Assembly: GCF_035918395.1 (NCBI RefSeq)
Contig: NZ_CP142362.1
Coordinates: 719,501 to 783,500, forward strand
DNA: 64,000 bases
Reading direction: 5' to 3'
Source of the DNA: Mycolicibacterium sp. ND9-15
GTDB taxonomy: Bacteria; Actinomycetota; Actinomycetes; Mycobacteriales; Mycobacteriaceae
Shown here: piece by piece, positions 1 to 9,624 of the stretch
How the letters are laid out: each line of letters starts with the position of its first letter
How positions within the stretch are numbered: position 1 is the first letter of the stretch
Program-made: the position numbers and the translations under genes
Notes under the pieces: model-generated
Told to the model about the DNA's origin: nothing
Seen by the model: only the letters and a program-made list of their open reading frames with translations
Database searches by the model: none

Positions 1-1161
1 CTCGCGGCGGTCCGCCTCGGCGCGGGCGGCGGCGAGGTGGGCGCGTTCGGCTTCGGCGGCGATCCGCTCGCGTTCGGTGAGCTCGGCGCGCGCGGCCTCG
101 AGCTTTCCACGCGATTCGGTCAGGTCGCTGAGCAGTTGGCGCTCCTGCTCGGCGACCTCGTCGGCCTGGGCTTCCAGGGCATCGGGGTCAGGGCCGGTCG
201 ACGCGTCGGGCTCGGCATCGAGGTGCTGTGCGCGCTCGCTTGCGATGCGCACCGTCGCGCTGACGCGTTCGGCGAGCGCCGACAGCGCAAACCAGGTCTG
301 CTGCGCGGCATCCGCGCGTTCGCTGAGGCTCTCGACTGCCGATTCATACGAGGACAGTTTTACGGTCTTGGCCTCCAACCGGGAGGCGATCTCGTCGTGT
401 TCGCGGCGCAGCGTGGTCTCGGCCTGGTTGGTGTTCTCGAACTCGGCACGGCGTGTGACGAGGTCGTCGGCAGCCAGCCGGAGTCGGGCGTCGCGCAGGT
501 CGGCCTGAATCGTCTGGGCGCGGCGCGCCATCTCGGCCTGCCGCCCGAGCGGCTTGAGCTGGCGGCGCAGTTCGGTGGTCAGGTCGGTCAGCCGGTTCAG
601 GTTGGCCGACATCGCATCGAGCTTGCGGACCGCCTTTTCCTTGCGTTTGCGGTGTTTGAGGACGCCGGCGGCCTCCTCGATGAATGCGCGCCGGTCCTCG
701 GGCCGCGACTCGAGAATCTCCGAGAGCTTGCCCTGCCCGACGATCACGTGCATCTCGCGGCCGATGCCGGAGTCGCTGAGCAGTTCTTGGACATCCATCA
801 ACCGGCAGCTGCTGCCGTTGATCTCGTACTCGCTGCCGCCGTCGCGGAACATCCGCCGCGTGATCGACACTTCGGAGTACTCGATCGGCAGCGAGTTGTC
901 GGAGTTGTCGATCGTGACCGTCACCTCCGCACGGCCCAGAGGCGGCCGTGATGACGTGCCGGCGAAGATGACGTCCTCCATCTTGCCGCCGCGCAGCGTC
1001 TTGGCGCCCTGCTCGCCCATCACCCAGGTGAGCGCGTCGACCACGTTCGACTTGCCCGAACCATTCGGGCCGACCACGCATGTGATGCCTGGCTCGAAGC
1101 GCAGAGTCGTCGGCGAAGCAAACGACTTGAAGCCCTTCAGGGTCAGACTCTTGAGGTGCAC
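1..1161 (-). CDS. smc: Chromosome segregation protein SMC, N-terminal part (cut by window edge)
   Basis: SMC is the ATPase of the SMC-ScpAB condensin that compacts and helps segregate the nucleoid. Only the first 387 codons lie in the window; the hinge, second coiled coil and C-terminal ATPase lobe are beyond base 1. The N-terminal head begins [14 protein letters not shown] and carries the Walker A motif GPNGSGKS at residues 31-38, with the family block [12 protein letters not shown] further on. From about residue 170 the sequence becomes Ala/Glu/Arg-rich, as expected for the first long coiled coil. The start is a GTG at 1161, giving the conserved N-terminus; a second in-frame GTG at 1173 would add four residues. 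It is the last gene of the minus-strand series that begins upstream with sepIVA. Identification is very secure. Confidence 0.96.
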   Translation of the reverse strand, partial: MHLKSLTLKGFKSFASPTTLRFEPGITCVVGPNGSGKSNVVDALTWVMGEQGAKTLRGGKMEDVIFAGTSSRPPLGRAEVTVTIDNSDNSLPIEYSEVSITRRMFRDGGSEYEINGSSCRLMDVQELLSDSGIGREMHVIVGQGKLSEILESRPEDRRAFIEEAAGVLKHRKRKEKAVRKLDAMSANLNRLTDLTTELRRQLKPLGRQAEMARRAQTIQADLRDARLRLAADDLVTRRAEFENTNQAETTLRREHDEIASRLEAKTVKLSSYESAVESLSERADAAQQTWFALSALAERVSATVRIASERAQHLDAEPDASTGPDPDALEAQADEVAEQERQLLSDLTESRGKLEAARAELTERERIAAEAERAHLAAARAEADRRE

Positions 1162-1187
1162 GACGTGCCACACTACCGCCGAGACGG

Positions 1188-1472
1188 CTATCGCTCGGTG
1201 AACCCTTGAAGCGAGTCGCGAGGTTCTGTGAAGTCGGCTACGACATCGTCGACCCGGCCCGGCGTGTCGCCGCTTTGCAGCAGGTCAAGTAGGCGCTGGC
1301 AGGCCTGCTTCGGCCCCTGGGCGACCACCTGGACGCGGCCGTCCGGCTTATTGGTCGCGAAGCCGGTCAGGCCCAGTTCGAGGGCGCGGGCGCGGGTCCA
1401 CCACCGGAACCCGACGCCCTGCGCGTGTCCGTGCACCCAAGCCGTCAGGCGCACCTCAGCTAACTCCTGCAT
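1188..1472 (-). CDS. acyP: Acylphosphatase
   Basis: This is a small acylphosphatase, which hydrolyses carboxyl-phosphate bonds of acyl phosphates. The 94-residue product has the family signature [13 protein letters not shown] (the phosphate loop with its catalytic Arg) near residue 15 and the downstream block [17 protein letters not shown]. It spans the whole usual fold of 90-100 residues. The start is ambiguous: TTG 1484, ATG 1475, ATG 1472 and GTG 1454 are all in frame. I chose ATG 1472 because a GAGG lies 6 nt upstream; GTG 1454 is an alternative that follows an AGGAG and sits just past the stop of the upstream osmC gene. The overlap with osmC implies translational coupling. Confidence 0.9.
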   Translation of the reverse strand: MQELAEVRLTAWVHGHAQGVGFRWWTRARALELGLTGFATNKPDGRVQVVAQGPKQACQRLLDLLQSGDTPGRVDDVVADFTEPRDSLQGFTER

Positions 1473-1872
1473 CATAAACCTCAAATGTCACTTTGGTCCC
1501 GGCCTTGAGGGTGCGGCCGACCGTGCAAACCTGGTCGATCGCACGCTTGACCACCGTGAGTACCCGCGAGAGTTCGTCCTCCGACAGTCCCGACAAGTCG
1601 AGTTCCATGTGCTCCTCGAGCAGCGGGTACCGTTCCTGTTCGCGATCGGCTGGACCGGAGACGCGGATCGTCGTGCGGTAGTCGTCGCCGAGCCTGCGTC
1701 GTAGCGGCGCATCACTGGCCATTCCGCTGCAAGCCGCCAGTGCGATCTTCATCAACTCGCCCGGCGTGAAGACGCCATCGACGTCCTCGCTGCCGACGAG
1801 CACCTCCGCGCCACGCGAGCTTCGCCCGATGTAGCGGCGCTCGCCGGTGCGCTCAACCCACAGTTCGGTCAT
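1456..1872 (-). CDS. OsmC family protein (peroxide-reducing or stress protein)
   Basis: OsmC/Ohr family members reduce organic hydroperoxides through two cysteines. The 138-residue product has the expected two: one in ALAACSGM on the long central helix (about residue 49) and one in IDQVCTVG (about residue 115). The N-terminus [17 protein letters not shown] fits OsmC-like proteins rather than Ohr. The start ATG 1872 is preceded by GGAAAGGAAAGC, a good ribosome binding site. Its 3' end overlaps acyP. The position between fpg and acyP-smc matches Rv2923c as I recall it. The family is firm, the true substrate unknown. Confidence 0.88.
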   Translation of the reverse strand: MTELWVERTGERRYIGRSSRGAEVLVGSEDVDGVFTPGELMKIALAACSGMASDAPLRRRLGDDYRTTIRVSGPADREQERYPLLEEHMELDLSGLSEDELSRVLTVVKRAIDQVCTVGRTLKAGTKVTFEVYDAGVS

Positions 1873-2016
1873 GCTTTCCTTTCCGCGAGGGTGCGTGTTT
1901 GTTCACAACACGCCGCGATCGAGGCGCATTTCGCGCACGCTCGCCGCGCGCCAGCGTGCGGAAACTGCTGTAAATACGCGGCGTGTCGTCGACAGACTCG
2001 CACGCTCGCGCAAATA

Positions 2017-2871
2017 TCAGCGCCGGACGCGCGGGCGGGGTTGGCATTTCGGACAGTAGAACGACGACCGGTTCATGAACTTCTCCCGCCGCATCACCGC
2101 ACCGCAGCGCCGGCACGGCTCGCCCTCGCGACCGTAGGCGTCCAGAGACCGGTCGAAGTAGCCCGATTCCCCGTTGACGTTGACATACAGCGAATCGAAC
2201 GAGGTGCCGCCCTGTCCGAGTGCCTCCGCCATCACCTCGGCTGCCGCGTCGAGCAGTTCGGCCAGCTTCGACCGGGTCAGCGACGAAGCCACCCGGGCGC
2301 CGTTGATCTGGGCGCGCCACAGCGCCTCGTCGGCGTAGATGTTGCCGATGCCCGAAACCACGGTCTGGTCGAGCAGTTGACGCTTGATCTCGGAGTGCTT
2401 GCGCCGCAACACCTTAACGACGCCATCGCGATCGAACCTCGGGTCCAGCGGGTCACGGGCCAGGTGTGCGACGGGCACCGGAAGCTCGGTGCCGTCGACG
2501 GTGACCATCTCGGTGAGCATCCAACCGCCGAATGTGCGTTGGTCGACGAAGCTCAGCGCGGTGCCGTCGTCGAGTAACGCGGCGATGCGCAAATGGTTCT
2601 CGTTGGGCACCGCGCCCAACAGCATCTGCCCGCTCATACCGAGGTGCACGACCAGCGCGGAGCCGTCGTCCAGCGTCAGCCACAGATACTTACCCCGGCG
2701 CCCGGTGCCGGTGATCTTGGTGTCGAGCAACCGCGCGGTGAGATCGGCCGGGCCCGCCTCGTGCCGGCGCACCGCGCGGGGATGGTGCACCCGGACGGCG
2801 GTGATCGTCTTGTCGACGACGTGCGCGTCCAAACCACGCCGTACGACTTCGACCTCGGGAAGCTCAGGCAT
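2017..2871 (-). CDS. mutM: Formamidopyrimidine-DNA glycosylase (Fpg/MutM)
   Basis: Fpg excises 8-oxoguanine and ring-opened purines and cleaves the abasic strand by beta/delta elimination. The 284-residue product starts MPELPEVE, so the catalytic N-terminal proline (Pro2) and Glu3 are present. The conserved lysine region HLGMSGQM, the helix-two-turn-helix and the C-terminal zinc finger are all visible; the finger is CRRC ... CPKC at about residues 247-275. The length is normal. Its start overlaps the end of rnc by 8 nt, so rnc and mutM are probably translated from one message. Identification is secure. Confidence 0.96.
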   Translation of the reverse strand: MPELPEVEVVRRGLDAHVVDKTITAVRVHHPRAVRRHEAGPADLTARLLDTKITGTGRRGKYLWLTLDDGSALVVHLGMSGQMLLGAVPNENHLRIAALLDDGTALSFVDQRTFGGWMLTEMVTVDGTELPVPVAHLARDPLDPRFDRDGVVKVLRRKHSEIKRQLLDQTVVSGIGNIYADEALWRAQINGARVASSLTRSKLAELLDAAAEVMAEALGQGGTSFDSLYVNVNGESGYFDRSLDAYGREGEPCRRCGAVMRREKFMNRSSFYCPKCQPRPRVRR

Positions 2872-3565
2872 CTACCTCGGCTGCGGTCAGCGTGTTCCAC
2901 GCCGCCGCGGCCGCCTTGAGCTCGGCTTCCTTCTTCGTGCGCCCGACGCCCCTGCCGTATTCGGTGTCGGTGACGACGACCGTCGCGGTGAACACCTTGT
3001 CGTGGTCGGGACCGGTCGAGGTGACGGCGTACGACGGTGCCCCCAATCCCAGCGAGGCGGTCAGCTCCTGCAGGCTGCTCTTCCAGTCCAGCCCGGCGCC
3101 GAGGGTGGGCGCAGTATCGAGAAGCTGGCCGAACAGCCGCAGGATGGCCTCCCGGGCGACCGTGATGCCGTGCTCCAAATAGATTGCGCCCAAGAGGGAT
3201 TCGACGCCGTCGGCGAGAATGCTGGCCTTGTCGGCGCCGCCGGAGTTCTCCTCCCCCTTGCCGAGCAACAGATACGCGCCGAGGCCGGCGTCGGACAGGT
3301 GACGACCTACGTCGGCGAGCGCCTGGGTGTTGACGACGCTGGCGCGCAGCTTGGCCAGATCGCCCTCGGACCGGTCAGGGTGCCGATGATAGAGCTCCTC
3401 GGTGATGGTCAGCCCGAGCACCGCGTCGCCGAGGAACTCCAATCGCTCGTTGGTCGGCAGGCCACCGTTCTCATAGGAGTAACTGCGATGGGTGAGCGCG
3501 ATGGTGAGAAGTTCGTCGGGCAGGTCGACGCCTAGCGCCGCCAACAACGCGGCGCGGTCAGTCAC
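2864..3565 (-). CDS. rnc: Ribonuclease III
   Basis: RNase III cleaves double-stranded RNA in rRNA and mRNA processing. The 233-residue product has the signature [14 protein letters not shown] (about residues 39-52) with the acidic metal-binding residues, the second acidic site ANKA-equivalent [17 protein letters not shown] (about 117-133), and a C-terminal dsRNA-binding domain ending in [14 protein letters not shown]. The start at 3565 overlaps the stop of the DUF177 gene by 8 nt. The order DUF177-rnc-fpg-smc is standard in actinobacteria. Secure. Confidence 0.96.
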   Translation of the reverse strand: MTDRAALLAALGVDLPDELLTIALTHRSYSYENGGLPTNERLEFLGDAVLGLTITEELYHRHPDRSEGDLAKLRASVVNTQALADVGRHLSDAGLGAYLLLGKGEENSGGADKASILADGVESLLGAIYLEHGITVAREAILRLFGQLLDTAPTLGAGLDWKSSLQELTASLGLGAPSYAVTSTGPDHDKVFTATVVVTDTEYGRGVGRTKKEAELKAAAAAWNTLTAAEVDA

Positions 3566-4160
3566 GCGTCTCCTCAGTGGGATCGTCGGCTCCGCCGACA
3601 GTGTCGAGCATGCCGGCCAACTTGGCCCAGCGCGGATCGAGCCGCTCGTGGTGGTGGCCGGGCTCGGCAGTGGCCAACGCCACGCCGCAGTCCGGGCACA
3701 GACCCGCGCAGTCGGGACCGCACAGCGGAGCGAACGGCAGCGCCAATCCGACGGCGTCGATGATCGGCTGCTCCAGGTTGACGGTGTCGTTCACCACGCG
3801 CCCGAGTTCGTCGGCGGCCGTCGTCTCATCTGTGGCGCTGTCGGGATAGGCGAACAACTCGGTGAGGTCAATCTCGACGTCTCCGGTGACCGGCGTCAGG
3901 CAGCGGGCACACTCGCCCGCCGTCGGCGCGGACACCGTTCCGCTGACCAGCACACCCTCCGAAACCGACTCGACCCGCAGCTCGAGAGCCAGTGGGGCGC
4001 CTTCCTCGATGGCGACCAGGTCGAGCCCGATCCGCGACGGGCTGGGCACCGTCTCGGAGACGGTCATCATCGACCCGGGCCGCCTACCGAGCCGGGAAAT
4101 GTTGATCACCAGCGGCGATTGTGGCGCGCGATGCGCCGCCGCTCTGGCATGCGTCGCCAT
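3558..4160 (-). CDS. DUF177 (YceD-family) protein
   Basis: The YceD/DUF177 family is linked to 23S rRNA or large-subunit metabolism; it usually sits beside rpmF or rnc. The 200-residue product has the family's acidic beta-rich core and the cysteines CARC (about residue 93), CGPDC and CPDCG near the C-terminus, which look like zinc ligands. I chose ATG 4160 ([11 protein letters not shown]), the first ATG giving a family-length protein. An open frame continues to 4259, but that extension lies in GC-rich sequence without family similarity. It is the Rv2926c position as I recall it. The precise biochemical role is not established. Confidence 0.85.
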   Translation of the reverse strand: MATHARAAAHRAPQSPLVINISRLGRRPGSMMTVSETVPSPSRIGLDLVAIEEGAPLALELRVESVSEGVLVSGTVSAPTAGECARCLTPVTGDVEIDLTELFAYPDSATDETTAADELGRVVNDTVNLEQPIIDAVGLALPFAPLCGPDCAGLCPDCGVALATAEPGHHHERLDPRWAKLAGMLDTVGGADDPTEETRD

Positions 4161-4203
4161 AAGGATCGATTTTACGGCGAGGGTTTTTGGCGCCCCTCGG
4201 CGC

Positions 4204-4941
4204 TCAGCGCGCCGCGTAGTCGTGCGTGCCCGCGGCGGTGCGCAGCTGGTGCCGACCACGCCCGACCGAGCGCAGCGTTCCGTTGAGGAAGTCCTCGAAC
4301 TCCGCGAGCTTGCTGTCGACGTAGATGTCGCACTCGCCGCGCAATCGGTCCGCCTCGGCGTGCGCCGAGTCGATCAGCCGGGTCGCCTCGGCGGTCGCGG
4401 TCTGCACGATCTCGGTCTGGGAGACCAGCCGCTGCTGCTCCTTGATCCCCTCCTGCACGGCCTTCTCGTAGGCGAGGTTGCCGCTCTCGATGAGGCGGTC
4501 GGCTTCCGTCTTGGCCCGTCCCGTGCTGGCCTCGTATTCGCGTTTGGCGGTGGCGGCGATGCGATTGGCCTCCTCCCGGGCCTCGCCAACCATCCGCTCG
4601 CTGTGCTGGCGAGCCTCGCCCACCATGCGGTCTGCCTGCGCTTTCGCATCGGCCAGCAGCCGGTCGGCCTCCGCACGGGCATGGTTGAGCACGGAGTCCG
4701 CTTCGGCGGTGGCCGTCGACACCATCGAGTCGGAATGATCCTTGGCCTCGCGCAGCATCCCGTCGCGCGCATCGAGGACATCCTGGGCGTCGTCGAGCTC
4801 ACCGGGAATTGCATCCTTGATGTCGTCGATCAATTCGAGGACATCGCCGCGGGGCACCACGCAGCCTGCCGTCATCGGCACACCGCGGGCTTCTTCCACA
4901 ATCGCGCTCAGTTCGTCGAGCGCTTCGAAAACTCGGTACAC
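4204..4941 (-). CDS. sepIVA: SepIVA, DivIVA-like septum/elongation factor
   Basis: SepIVA is an essential mycobacterial DivIVA-domain protein involved in septation and polar growth. The 245-residue product has a short N-terminal DivIVA-like segment (MYRVFEALDELSAIVEEARG). A long Ala/Glu/Arg-rich coiled coil follows from about residue 55 to 220, with repeated units such as AEADRLL, AQADRMVGEA and TEADRLIES. The start is GTG 4941, preceded by GGAGGGTGTTGCC. It matches Rv2927c in sequence character and position. It heads the minus-strand series running down to smc. In this genome it marks the left border of the accessory island. Confidence 0.92.
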   Translation of the reverse strand: MYRVFEALDELSAIVEEARGVPMTAGCVVPRGDVLELIDDIKDAIPGELDDAQDVLDARDGMLREAKDHSDSMVSTATAEADSVLNHARAEADRLLADAKAQADRMVGEARQHSERMVGEAREEANRIAATAKREYEASTGRAKTEADRLIESGNLAYEKAVQEGIKEQQRLVSQTEIVQTATAEATRLIDSAHAEADRLRGECDIYVDSKLAEFEDFLNGTLRSVGRGRHQLRTAAGTHDYAAR

Positions 4942-5126
4942 GGCAACACCCTCCAGGCGTAGTGGTCAGTTACTATTGTGCCTGGTGTTACCCGTGTGAC
5001 TCAGCTTCCCGCCCGGTGTGTCGCCTCGACTTTGCTGTTCACCGCTTCCCAGGCCGCAACTCTTGACTGAATTGCCTGCCGCGATTATGGCAAGGCGAAA
5101 TCCGCGCCGGGAAAGAGCGGCCGGGT

Positions 5127-5693
5127 TCAGCGCAGGGCAGCCTCGATCGCGTCGCGGGCCCGGTCGATCATCGAGGCGAACGGCCCGACGGCGATGTTCA
5201 ACTTGGCCGACTCGACCCCCGGATGCGGGCGCGTCGGCGCGATGGCCTGCGCCGCCCGAACGGCCGCGGCCATCCGCTTCAAGTCGTCACCCTCCAGTTC
5301 GCGCTGCAGCTTGTTGAACTCCTCGCTCTCCTCGGCCTCGGCGTGCGCAACGACCATGTCGCGGAACGCAGTGAGCTCGTCTAGGAACTCCTTCGAGCCG
5401 AAGTCCATGTCCTCCAGCGCAGAGAGCTTGTGCTTCGCTTCGTTCTCCTCCTCGAGACGGGCATCGATGATCTCGTCGCCGTTGTCGATCTCACCGCGCG
5501 CCCGCGGATGGACCACCATCTCCTCGGCGGTCTCGTGCACCGCCAGCAACTGGCGTAGTTCTACGAACGCCTTTTCGCGGGCCTTGTCCTCCGAGGCGTG
5601 CAGCACCTCCTCGAACAGGTCCTTGATCAGGTTGTGCTGATCCTTCAGGAACCGGACGACGTCATCCGTCGATTGAACAAACGTTTCGACCAC
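5127..5693 (-). CDS. Hemerythrin HHE-domain protein
   Basis: Hemerythrin-like HHE proteins bind a di-iron centre and can sense or carry oxygen or nitric oxide. The 188-residue product is almost entirely helical. Conserved ligand-type residues appear as DQHNLIKDLFEEV (His19), VHETAEEMVVHP (His51, Glu54/55, His60), EAKHKL and VVAHAEAEESEEF. No signal peptide is seen, so it is probably cytoplasmic. The start is GTG 5693 preceded by GGAGGTAAGTTCC. It stands alone on the minus strand at the left end of the accessory island. The physiological ligand cannot be told from sequence. Confidence 0.85.
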   Translation of the reverse strand: MVETFVQSTDDVVRFLKDQHNLIKDLFEEVLHASEDKAREKAFVELRQLLAVHETAEEMVVHPRARGEIDNGDEIIDARLEEENEAKHKLSALEDMDFGSKEFLDELTAFRDMVVAHAEAEESEEFNKLQRELEGDDLKRMAAAVRAAQAIAPTRPHPGVESAKLNIAVGPFASMIDRARDAIEAALR

Positions 5694-5911
5694 GGAACTT
5701 ACCTCCGCAATTGGTGGATAGTGACGGCGCGGGTGGGCTGTGCGCCAAGGAACGGCTTACCCGCGAGCCGGAAACTTATGCGCGCCACTGCTCGGCTTTG
5801 GTGTCTGGTTGACCTCACGTTCCGTCTCCGAACCCAATGACCATGTCGACGTGCGTCGATAAGCTCGCCGCAACGGCGGAAAGCAAACACACTGAGCGGG
5901 GGTGGCGACCG

Positions 5912-8353
5912 GTGGCATTAAAGAAGTCCGACCTCTACAGCTCGCTGTGGCGTAGCTGTGACGAGCTGCGCGGCGGTATGGATGCGAGCCAGTACAAGGA
6001 CTACATCCTGACGCTGCTGTTCGTGAAGTACGTTTCGGATAAGGCGAAGGCGGACCGCGACAGCCTGATCGAGGTGCCCAAGGGCGGGTCGTTTGACGAC
6101 ATGCTCGCCTTGAAGGGCGACAAGGAGATCGGCGACCGGATCAACAAGATCATCGCCAAGTTGGCCGAGGGCAACGGGCTGCAGAAGGTCATCGACCTGG
6201 CAGACTTCAACGACGAGGAGAAGCTGGGCCGGGGCAAGGAGATGCAGGACCGGCTCTCCAAGCTGGTCACCATCTTCGCCGACCTGGACTTCCGGCGCTC
6301 CCGCGCCGAGGGCGACGACCTGCTCGGCGACGCTTACGAGTACCTCATGCGCCACTTCGCCACCGAGTCCGGCAAGAGCAAGGGGCAGTTCTACACCCCG
6401 GCCGAGGTGTCGCGGGTGATGGCGAAGGTGGTCGGCATCGGCCCGCAGACCCCGCGCAGCGCCACGGTCTACGACCCGGCGTGCGGTTCGGGTTCACTGC
6501 TGCTCAAGGCCGCCGCCGAGGCGCCGCGGGGCATGTCGATCTACGGCCAGGAAAAGGACAACGCCACCTGGGCGCTGTGCCGGATGAACATGATCCTGCA
6601 CGGCAACGAGATCGCCGAGATCCGCAAGGGCGACTCGCTGACCAGCCCGCAGTTCACCGAGCGCGGTCAGCTCGAGGCGTTCGACTTCGCGGTGATGAAT
6701 CCGCCCTTCTCGGTCAAGTCGTGGACCAACGGGCTGGAAAACGAGTACGGCCGGTTCGACGGGTTCGCCAGCCCGCCGGAGAAGAACGGCGACTACGCGT
6801 TTCTGTTGCATGTGGTCAAGTCGCTGAAGAGCACGGGCAAGGCGGCGATCATCCTGCCCCACGGTGTGCTGTTCCGCGGCCACGCCGAGGCCGCCATCCG
6901 CAGGGAGCTGCTCAAGCGTGGCTACATCAAGGGTGTGATCGGCCTGCCGCCGAACCTGTTCTACGGCACCGGCATCCCGGCCTGCATCGTGATCCTGGAC
7001 AAACAGAACGCCGCCGGGCGCACCGGCGTCTTCATGATCGACGCCGCCAAGGGCTTCATGAAGGACGGGGCCAAGAACCGGTTGCGCAGCCGGGACATCC
7101 ACCAGATCGTCGACGTCTTCACGCGCCAGCTGGAAGTCGAGCGCTACTCACGCATGGTGGCGCTGGCCGAGATCGCCGACCCGAAGAACGACTACAACCT
7201 CAACATCCCGCGCTACATCGACTCGTCGGAACCGGAAGACATTCAGGACCTGCACGCCCATATGCACGGCGGCATCCCGAACCGCGACCTCGATGCGCTG
7301 GCTGGCTACTGGGATGCGTTCCCCGACTTGCGCTCCGCGTTGTTCAAGCGAAAGCGCGCCGGCTACAGCGCCCTGCGCATGGACGTCGGCGAGGTGCAGC
7401 AGACCATCCTGGACTCCGAGGACTTCAAGAAGTTTGCGAAGAAGGCGGCCCGCAAGGTCGCGAACTGGTTCGCCAAACATCGGCCGGCGCTGGAGGCCGT
7501 CGACGCACACACGGTGCCCAACGACCTCATCGCGACCATCAGCGACGACCTGCTCGAGCGCTTCAAGGCGATGCCACTGCTCGACGAGTACGACGTATAC
7601 GAGCAGCTGATGAGCTACTGGCACACCGCCATGCACGACGACGTGTTTCTCATCATGAGCGAGGGCTGGCTGAATGCGGCCAAGCCGCGCAAGACGATCG
7701 AGGACAAAGACCGCAAGCTCAGCGAAACACCGGATCTCGTTGTCGGGTCCGGCCGCAGCGCGGTGAAGTACAAGATGGATCTCATCCCGCCGGCATTAGT
7801 CGTGGCGCGGTACTTCGCCGACGAGCAGGCCGAGGTCGACGAGCTGACCGCCGCGGTCGAGGAAGCCACCCGTGCTATCGAGGAGTACGTCGAGGAACAC
7901 GCAGTTGAAGACGGCGCCCTGGCCGCGGCGATGGACGAGGACGGAAAGATCACCAAAGCGCTTACTGCAGCGCGTCTTCGAGAAGCGAGGCGCGAGAAGG
8001 CTGATCGCGGCGAAATCAAAGCACTGGAGCACCTGATCCAGCTCTACGATGCCGAAACCGCCGCCAAGAAGAAGGCCAAGGAGGCGCAGGCGGCGCTCGG
8101 TGAGGCGACGCTGAAGCAGTACGGGAAGCTGAAGGTTGGTGATGTCACGCAATTGGTCCTGGAGGACAAGTGGTGCGGCGCCGTGGCGAGCCGCGTGGCC
8201 GGTGAGGTCGATTCGTTGACGCTTGCGCTTGTGAACCGCATCCAAGAATTGGGCCACCGATATGCCGACACAGTTGCCGCGCTCGATATCGAACTGCAAC
8301 AGATCGGAACTAAAGTGGCCGCGCACTTGGCTTCGATGGGTATCGAACCGTGA
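5912..8353 (+). CDS. hsdM: Type I restriction-modification system, methyltransferase subunit HsdM
   Basis: HsdM transfers the N6-methyl group to adenine within the HsdM2S modification enzyme. The 813-residue product has an N-terminal HsdM helical domain (ELRGGMDASQYKDYIL), the SAM-binding motif DPACGSGSLLLKA from Asp188 and the catalytic N6-adenine motif NPPF at 263-266. It is much longer than a 500-residue HsdM. After about residue 500 there is an extra helical region with an acidic coiled coil (about 640-740), probably for subunit contacts. I chose GTG 5912 because the conserved domain starts immediately after it; ATG 5837 would add 25 unrelated residues. It opens a five-gene operon; its TGA overlaps the hsdS GTG. 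Confidence 0.94.
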   Translation: MALKKSDLYSSLWRSCDELRGGMDASQYKDYILTLLFVKYVSDKAKADRDSLIEVPKGGSFDDMLALKGDKEIGDRINKIIAKLAEGNGLQKVIDLADFNDEEKLGRGKEMQDRLSKLVTIFADLDFRRSRAEGDDLLGDAYEYLMRHFATESGKSKGQFYTPAEVSRVMAKVVGIGPQTPRSATVYDPACGSGSLLLKAAAEAPRGMSIYGQEKDNATWALCRMNMILHGNEIAEIRKGDSLTSPQFTERGQLEAFDFAVMNPPFSVKSWTNGLENEYGRFDGFASPPEKNGDYAFLLHVVKSLKSTGKAAIILPHGVLFRGHAEAAIRRELLKRGYIKGVIGLPPNLFYGTGIPACIVILDKQNAAGRTGVFMIDAAKGFMKDGAKNRLRSRDIHQIVDVFTRQLEVERYSRMVALAEIADPKNDYNLNIPRYIDSSEPEDIQDLHAHMHGGIPNRDLDALAGYWDAFPDLRSALFKRKRAGYSALRMDVGEVQQTILDSEDFKKFAKKAARKVANWFAKHRPALEAVDAHTVPNDLIATISDDLLERFKAMPLLDEYDVYEQLMSYWHTAMHDDVFLIMSEGWLNAAKPRKTIEDKDRKLSETPDLVVGSGRSAVKYKMDLIPPALVVARYFADEQAEVDELTAAVEEATRAIEEYVEEHAVEDGALAAAMDEDGKITKALTAARLREARREKADRGEIKALEHLIQLYDAETAAKKKAKEAQAALGEATLKQYGKLKVGDVTQLVLEDKWCGAVASRVAGEVDSLTLALVNRIQELGHRYADTVAALDIELQQIGTKVAAHLASMGIEP

Positions 8354-9624
8354 CGGAATCGACATTCCCTACACCCGATGACTGGCAAGACATCAGCCTC
8401 GGCGACCTCCTAACCTTCAGCAACGGCATCAACGCTGATAAATCCGTGTACGGTTCAGGTGTTCCCTTCGCCAACGTTCTTGAGGTCATCACCTACGAAT
8501 CTCTCCGTGCACAAGACATTCCCGGCCGGATTGAGCTTCCGCGAAAGATTCTGCAACGCTATGAGGTCCGGCGTGGAGATATCTTGTTCAACCGGACGTC
8601 CGAAACCCAAGACGAAGTTGGGATTTCATCCGTGTACCTCGCGGATGAGCCTATTGTTTTCGGTGGATTCGTATTCCGAGGTCGTCCAGTAACAGATGCC
8701 ATGGCCGTCAACTACTCCAAATACGCGCTTCGAGCAGCTTATGTACGTGACCAAATCATTTCACGCGGCCAGGGTGGCATTCGAGCGAACATCGGGCAAC
8801 GCGATCTGAAATCTGTCGTTCTGAGGATACCCAGCCTTAAAGAGCAGCGCGCCATCGCCGAGGTACTCGATGACGCCGCGAGCCAACTCAAGACGCTGGA
8901 GCATCTAATCGAAAAGAAGCAGGCGATCAAACAGGGCATGATGCAACAGCTCCTCACGGGTAAGGCTAGGTTGCCTGGGTTCAGCGCAAGGTGGCAGCAG
9001 GTTCGTCTCGGCGATCACGTTTCATACCTCAAGGTAGTTCCACTATCACGGGCGCAGCTAGATGCTGATTCACCGCTTCGATATTTGCACTACGGGGACA
9101 TCCATACTCGTGCCGGCGTCTTGGTTGATACCTCACAAGAGCAGATGCCGCGTGCCCCTGTGTCGCTGGCCCGCGATGCGGACCGTCTGAAAGTTGGCGA
9201 CTTGGTTTTTGTGGATGCCTCAGAAGATCTGGTCGGCGTAGGCAAATCAGTTGAGATCACTGCTACCCCGCGAGAGGGAGTGGTCGCCGGACTCCACACC
9301 ATCGCCGCCCGATTTGACAAAACTGTTCTCGCCGACGGGTTCAAGGCGTACCTGCAATTCATACCGGACTTCCGGGACGCGTTACTCCGTCTGGCGGCTG
9401 GCACCAAAGTTTTGGCAACTAACCGCTCGCACATCTCTAGCATCACTCTACGAATTCCTGGAATCGACGAGCAGGAGGCGATCGCCACAGTTCTGCGAGA
9501 TTGCGACCGTGAGCTTGACGCTCTCGGTCAGCGGCTCCATAAAGCCCGCGCCATCAAGCAAGGAATGATGCAAGAACTCCTCATCGGGCGCATCCGCCTA
9601 CCCGTCAACGAGGTCGCGTTATGA
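8350..9624 (+). CDS. hsdS: Type I restriction-modification system, specificity subunit HsdS
   Basis: HsdS reads the bipartite DNA target. The 424-residue product shows the expected two-fold layout: target-recognition domain 1 (about 10-155), a conserved helix (LKEQRAIAEVLDDAASQL then KKQAIKQGMMQQLLTGKARLPGF), domain 2 (about 220-370), and a second copy of the helix (IDEQEAIATVLRDCDREL then KARAIKQGMMQELLIGRIRLP). It starts with GTG 8350 inside the hsdM stop (GTGA). Both recognition domains are visibly less GC-rich than their neighbours; one 60-base line near 8641 counts 31 G/C, consistent with recent exchange of specificity modules. The target sequence cannot be predicted by reading. Confidence 0.94.
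   Translation: MTESTFPTPDDWQDISLGDLLTFSNGINADKSVYGSGVPFANVLEVITYESLRAQDIPGRIELPRKILQRYEVRRGDILFNRTSETQDEVGISSVYLADEPIVFGGFVFRGRPVTDAMAVNYSKYALRAAYVRDQIISRGQGGIRANIGQRDLKSVVLRIPSLKEQRAIAEVLDDAASQLKTLEHLIEKKQAIKQGMMQQLLTGKARLPGFSARWQQVRLGDHVSYLKVVPLSRAQLDADSPLRYLHYGDIHTRAGVLVDTSQEQMPRAPVSLARDADRLKVGDLVFVDASEDLVGVGKSVEITATPREGVVAGLHTIAARFDKTVLADGFKAYLQFIPDFRDALLRLAAGTKVLATNRSHISSITLRIPGIDEQEAIATVLRDCDRELDALGQRLHKARAIKQGMMQELLIGRIRLPVNEVAL

Noticed and set aside
5063..5091. TTGACT then TATGGC at 17 bp, a promoter-like pair on the plus strand
   Set aside because: No gene follows in that direction except the antisense of the hemerythrin gene; without expression data an sRNA cannot be claimed.
5694..5911. 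TTGACC at 5809 as promoter of the hsd operon
   Set aside because: No convincing -10 element lies at the right distance, so I did not list it.
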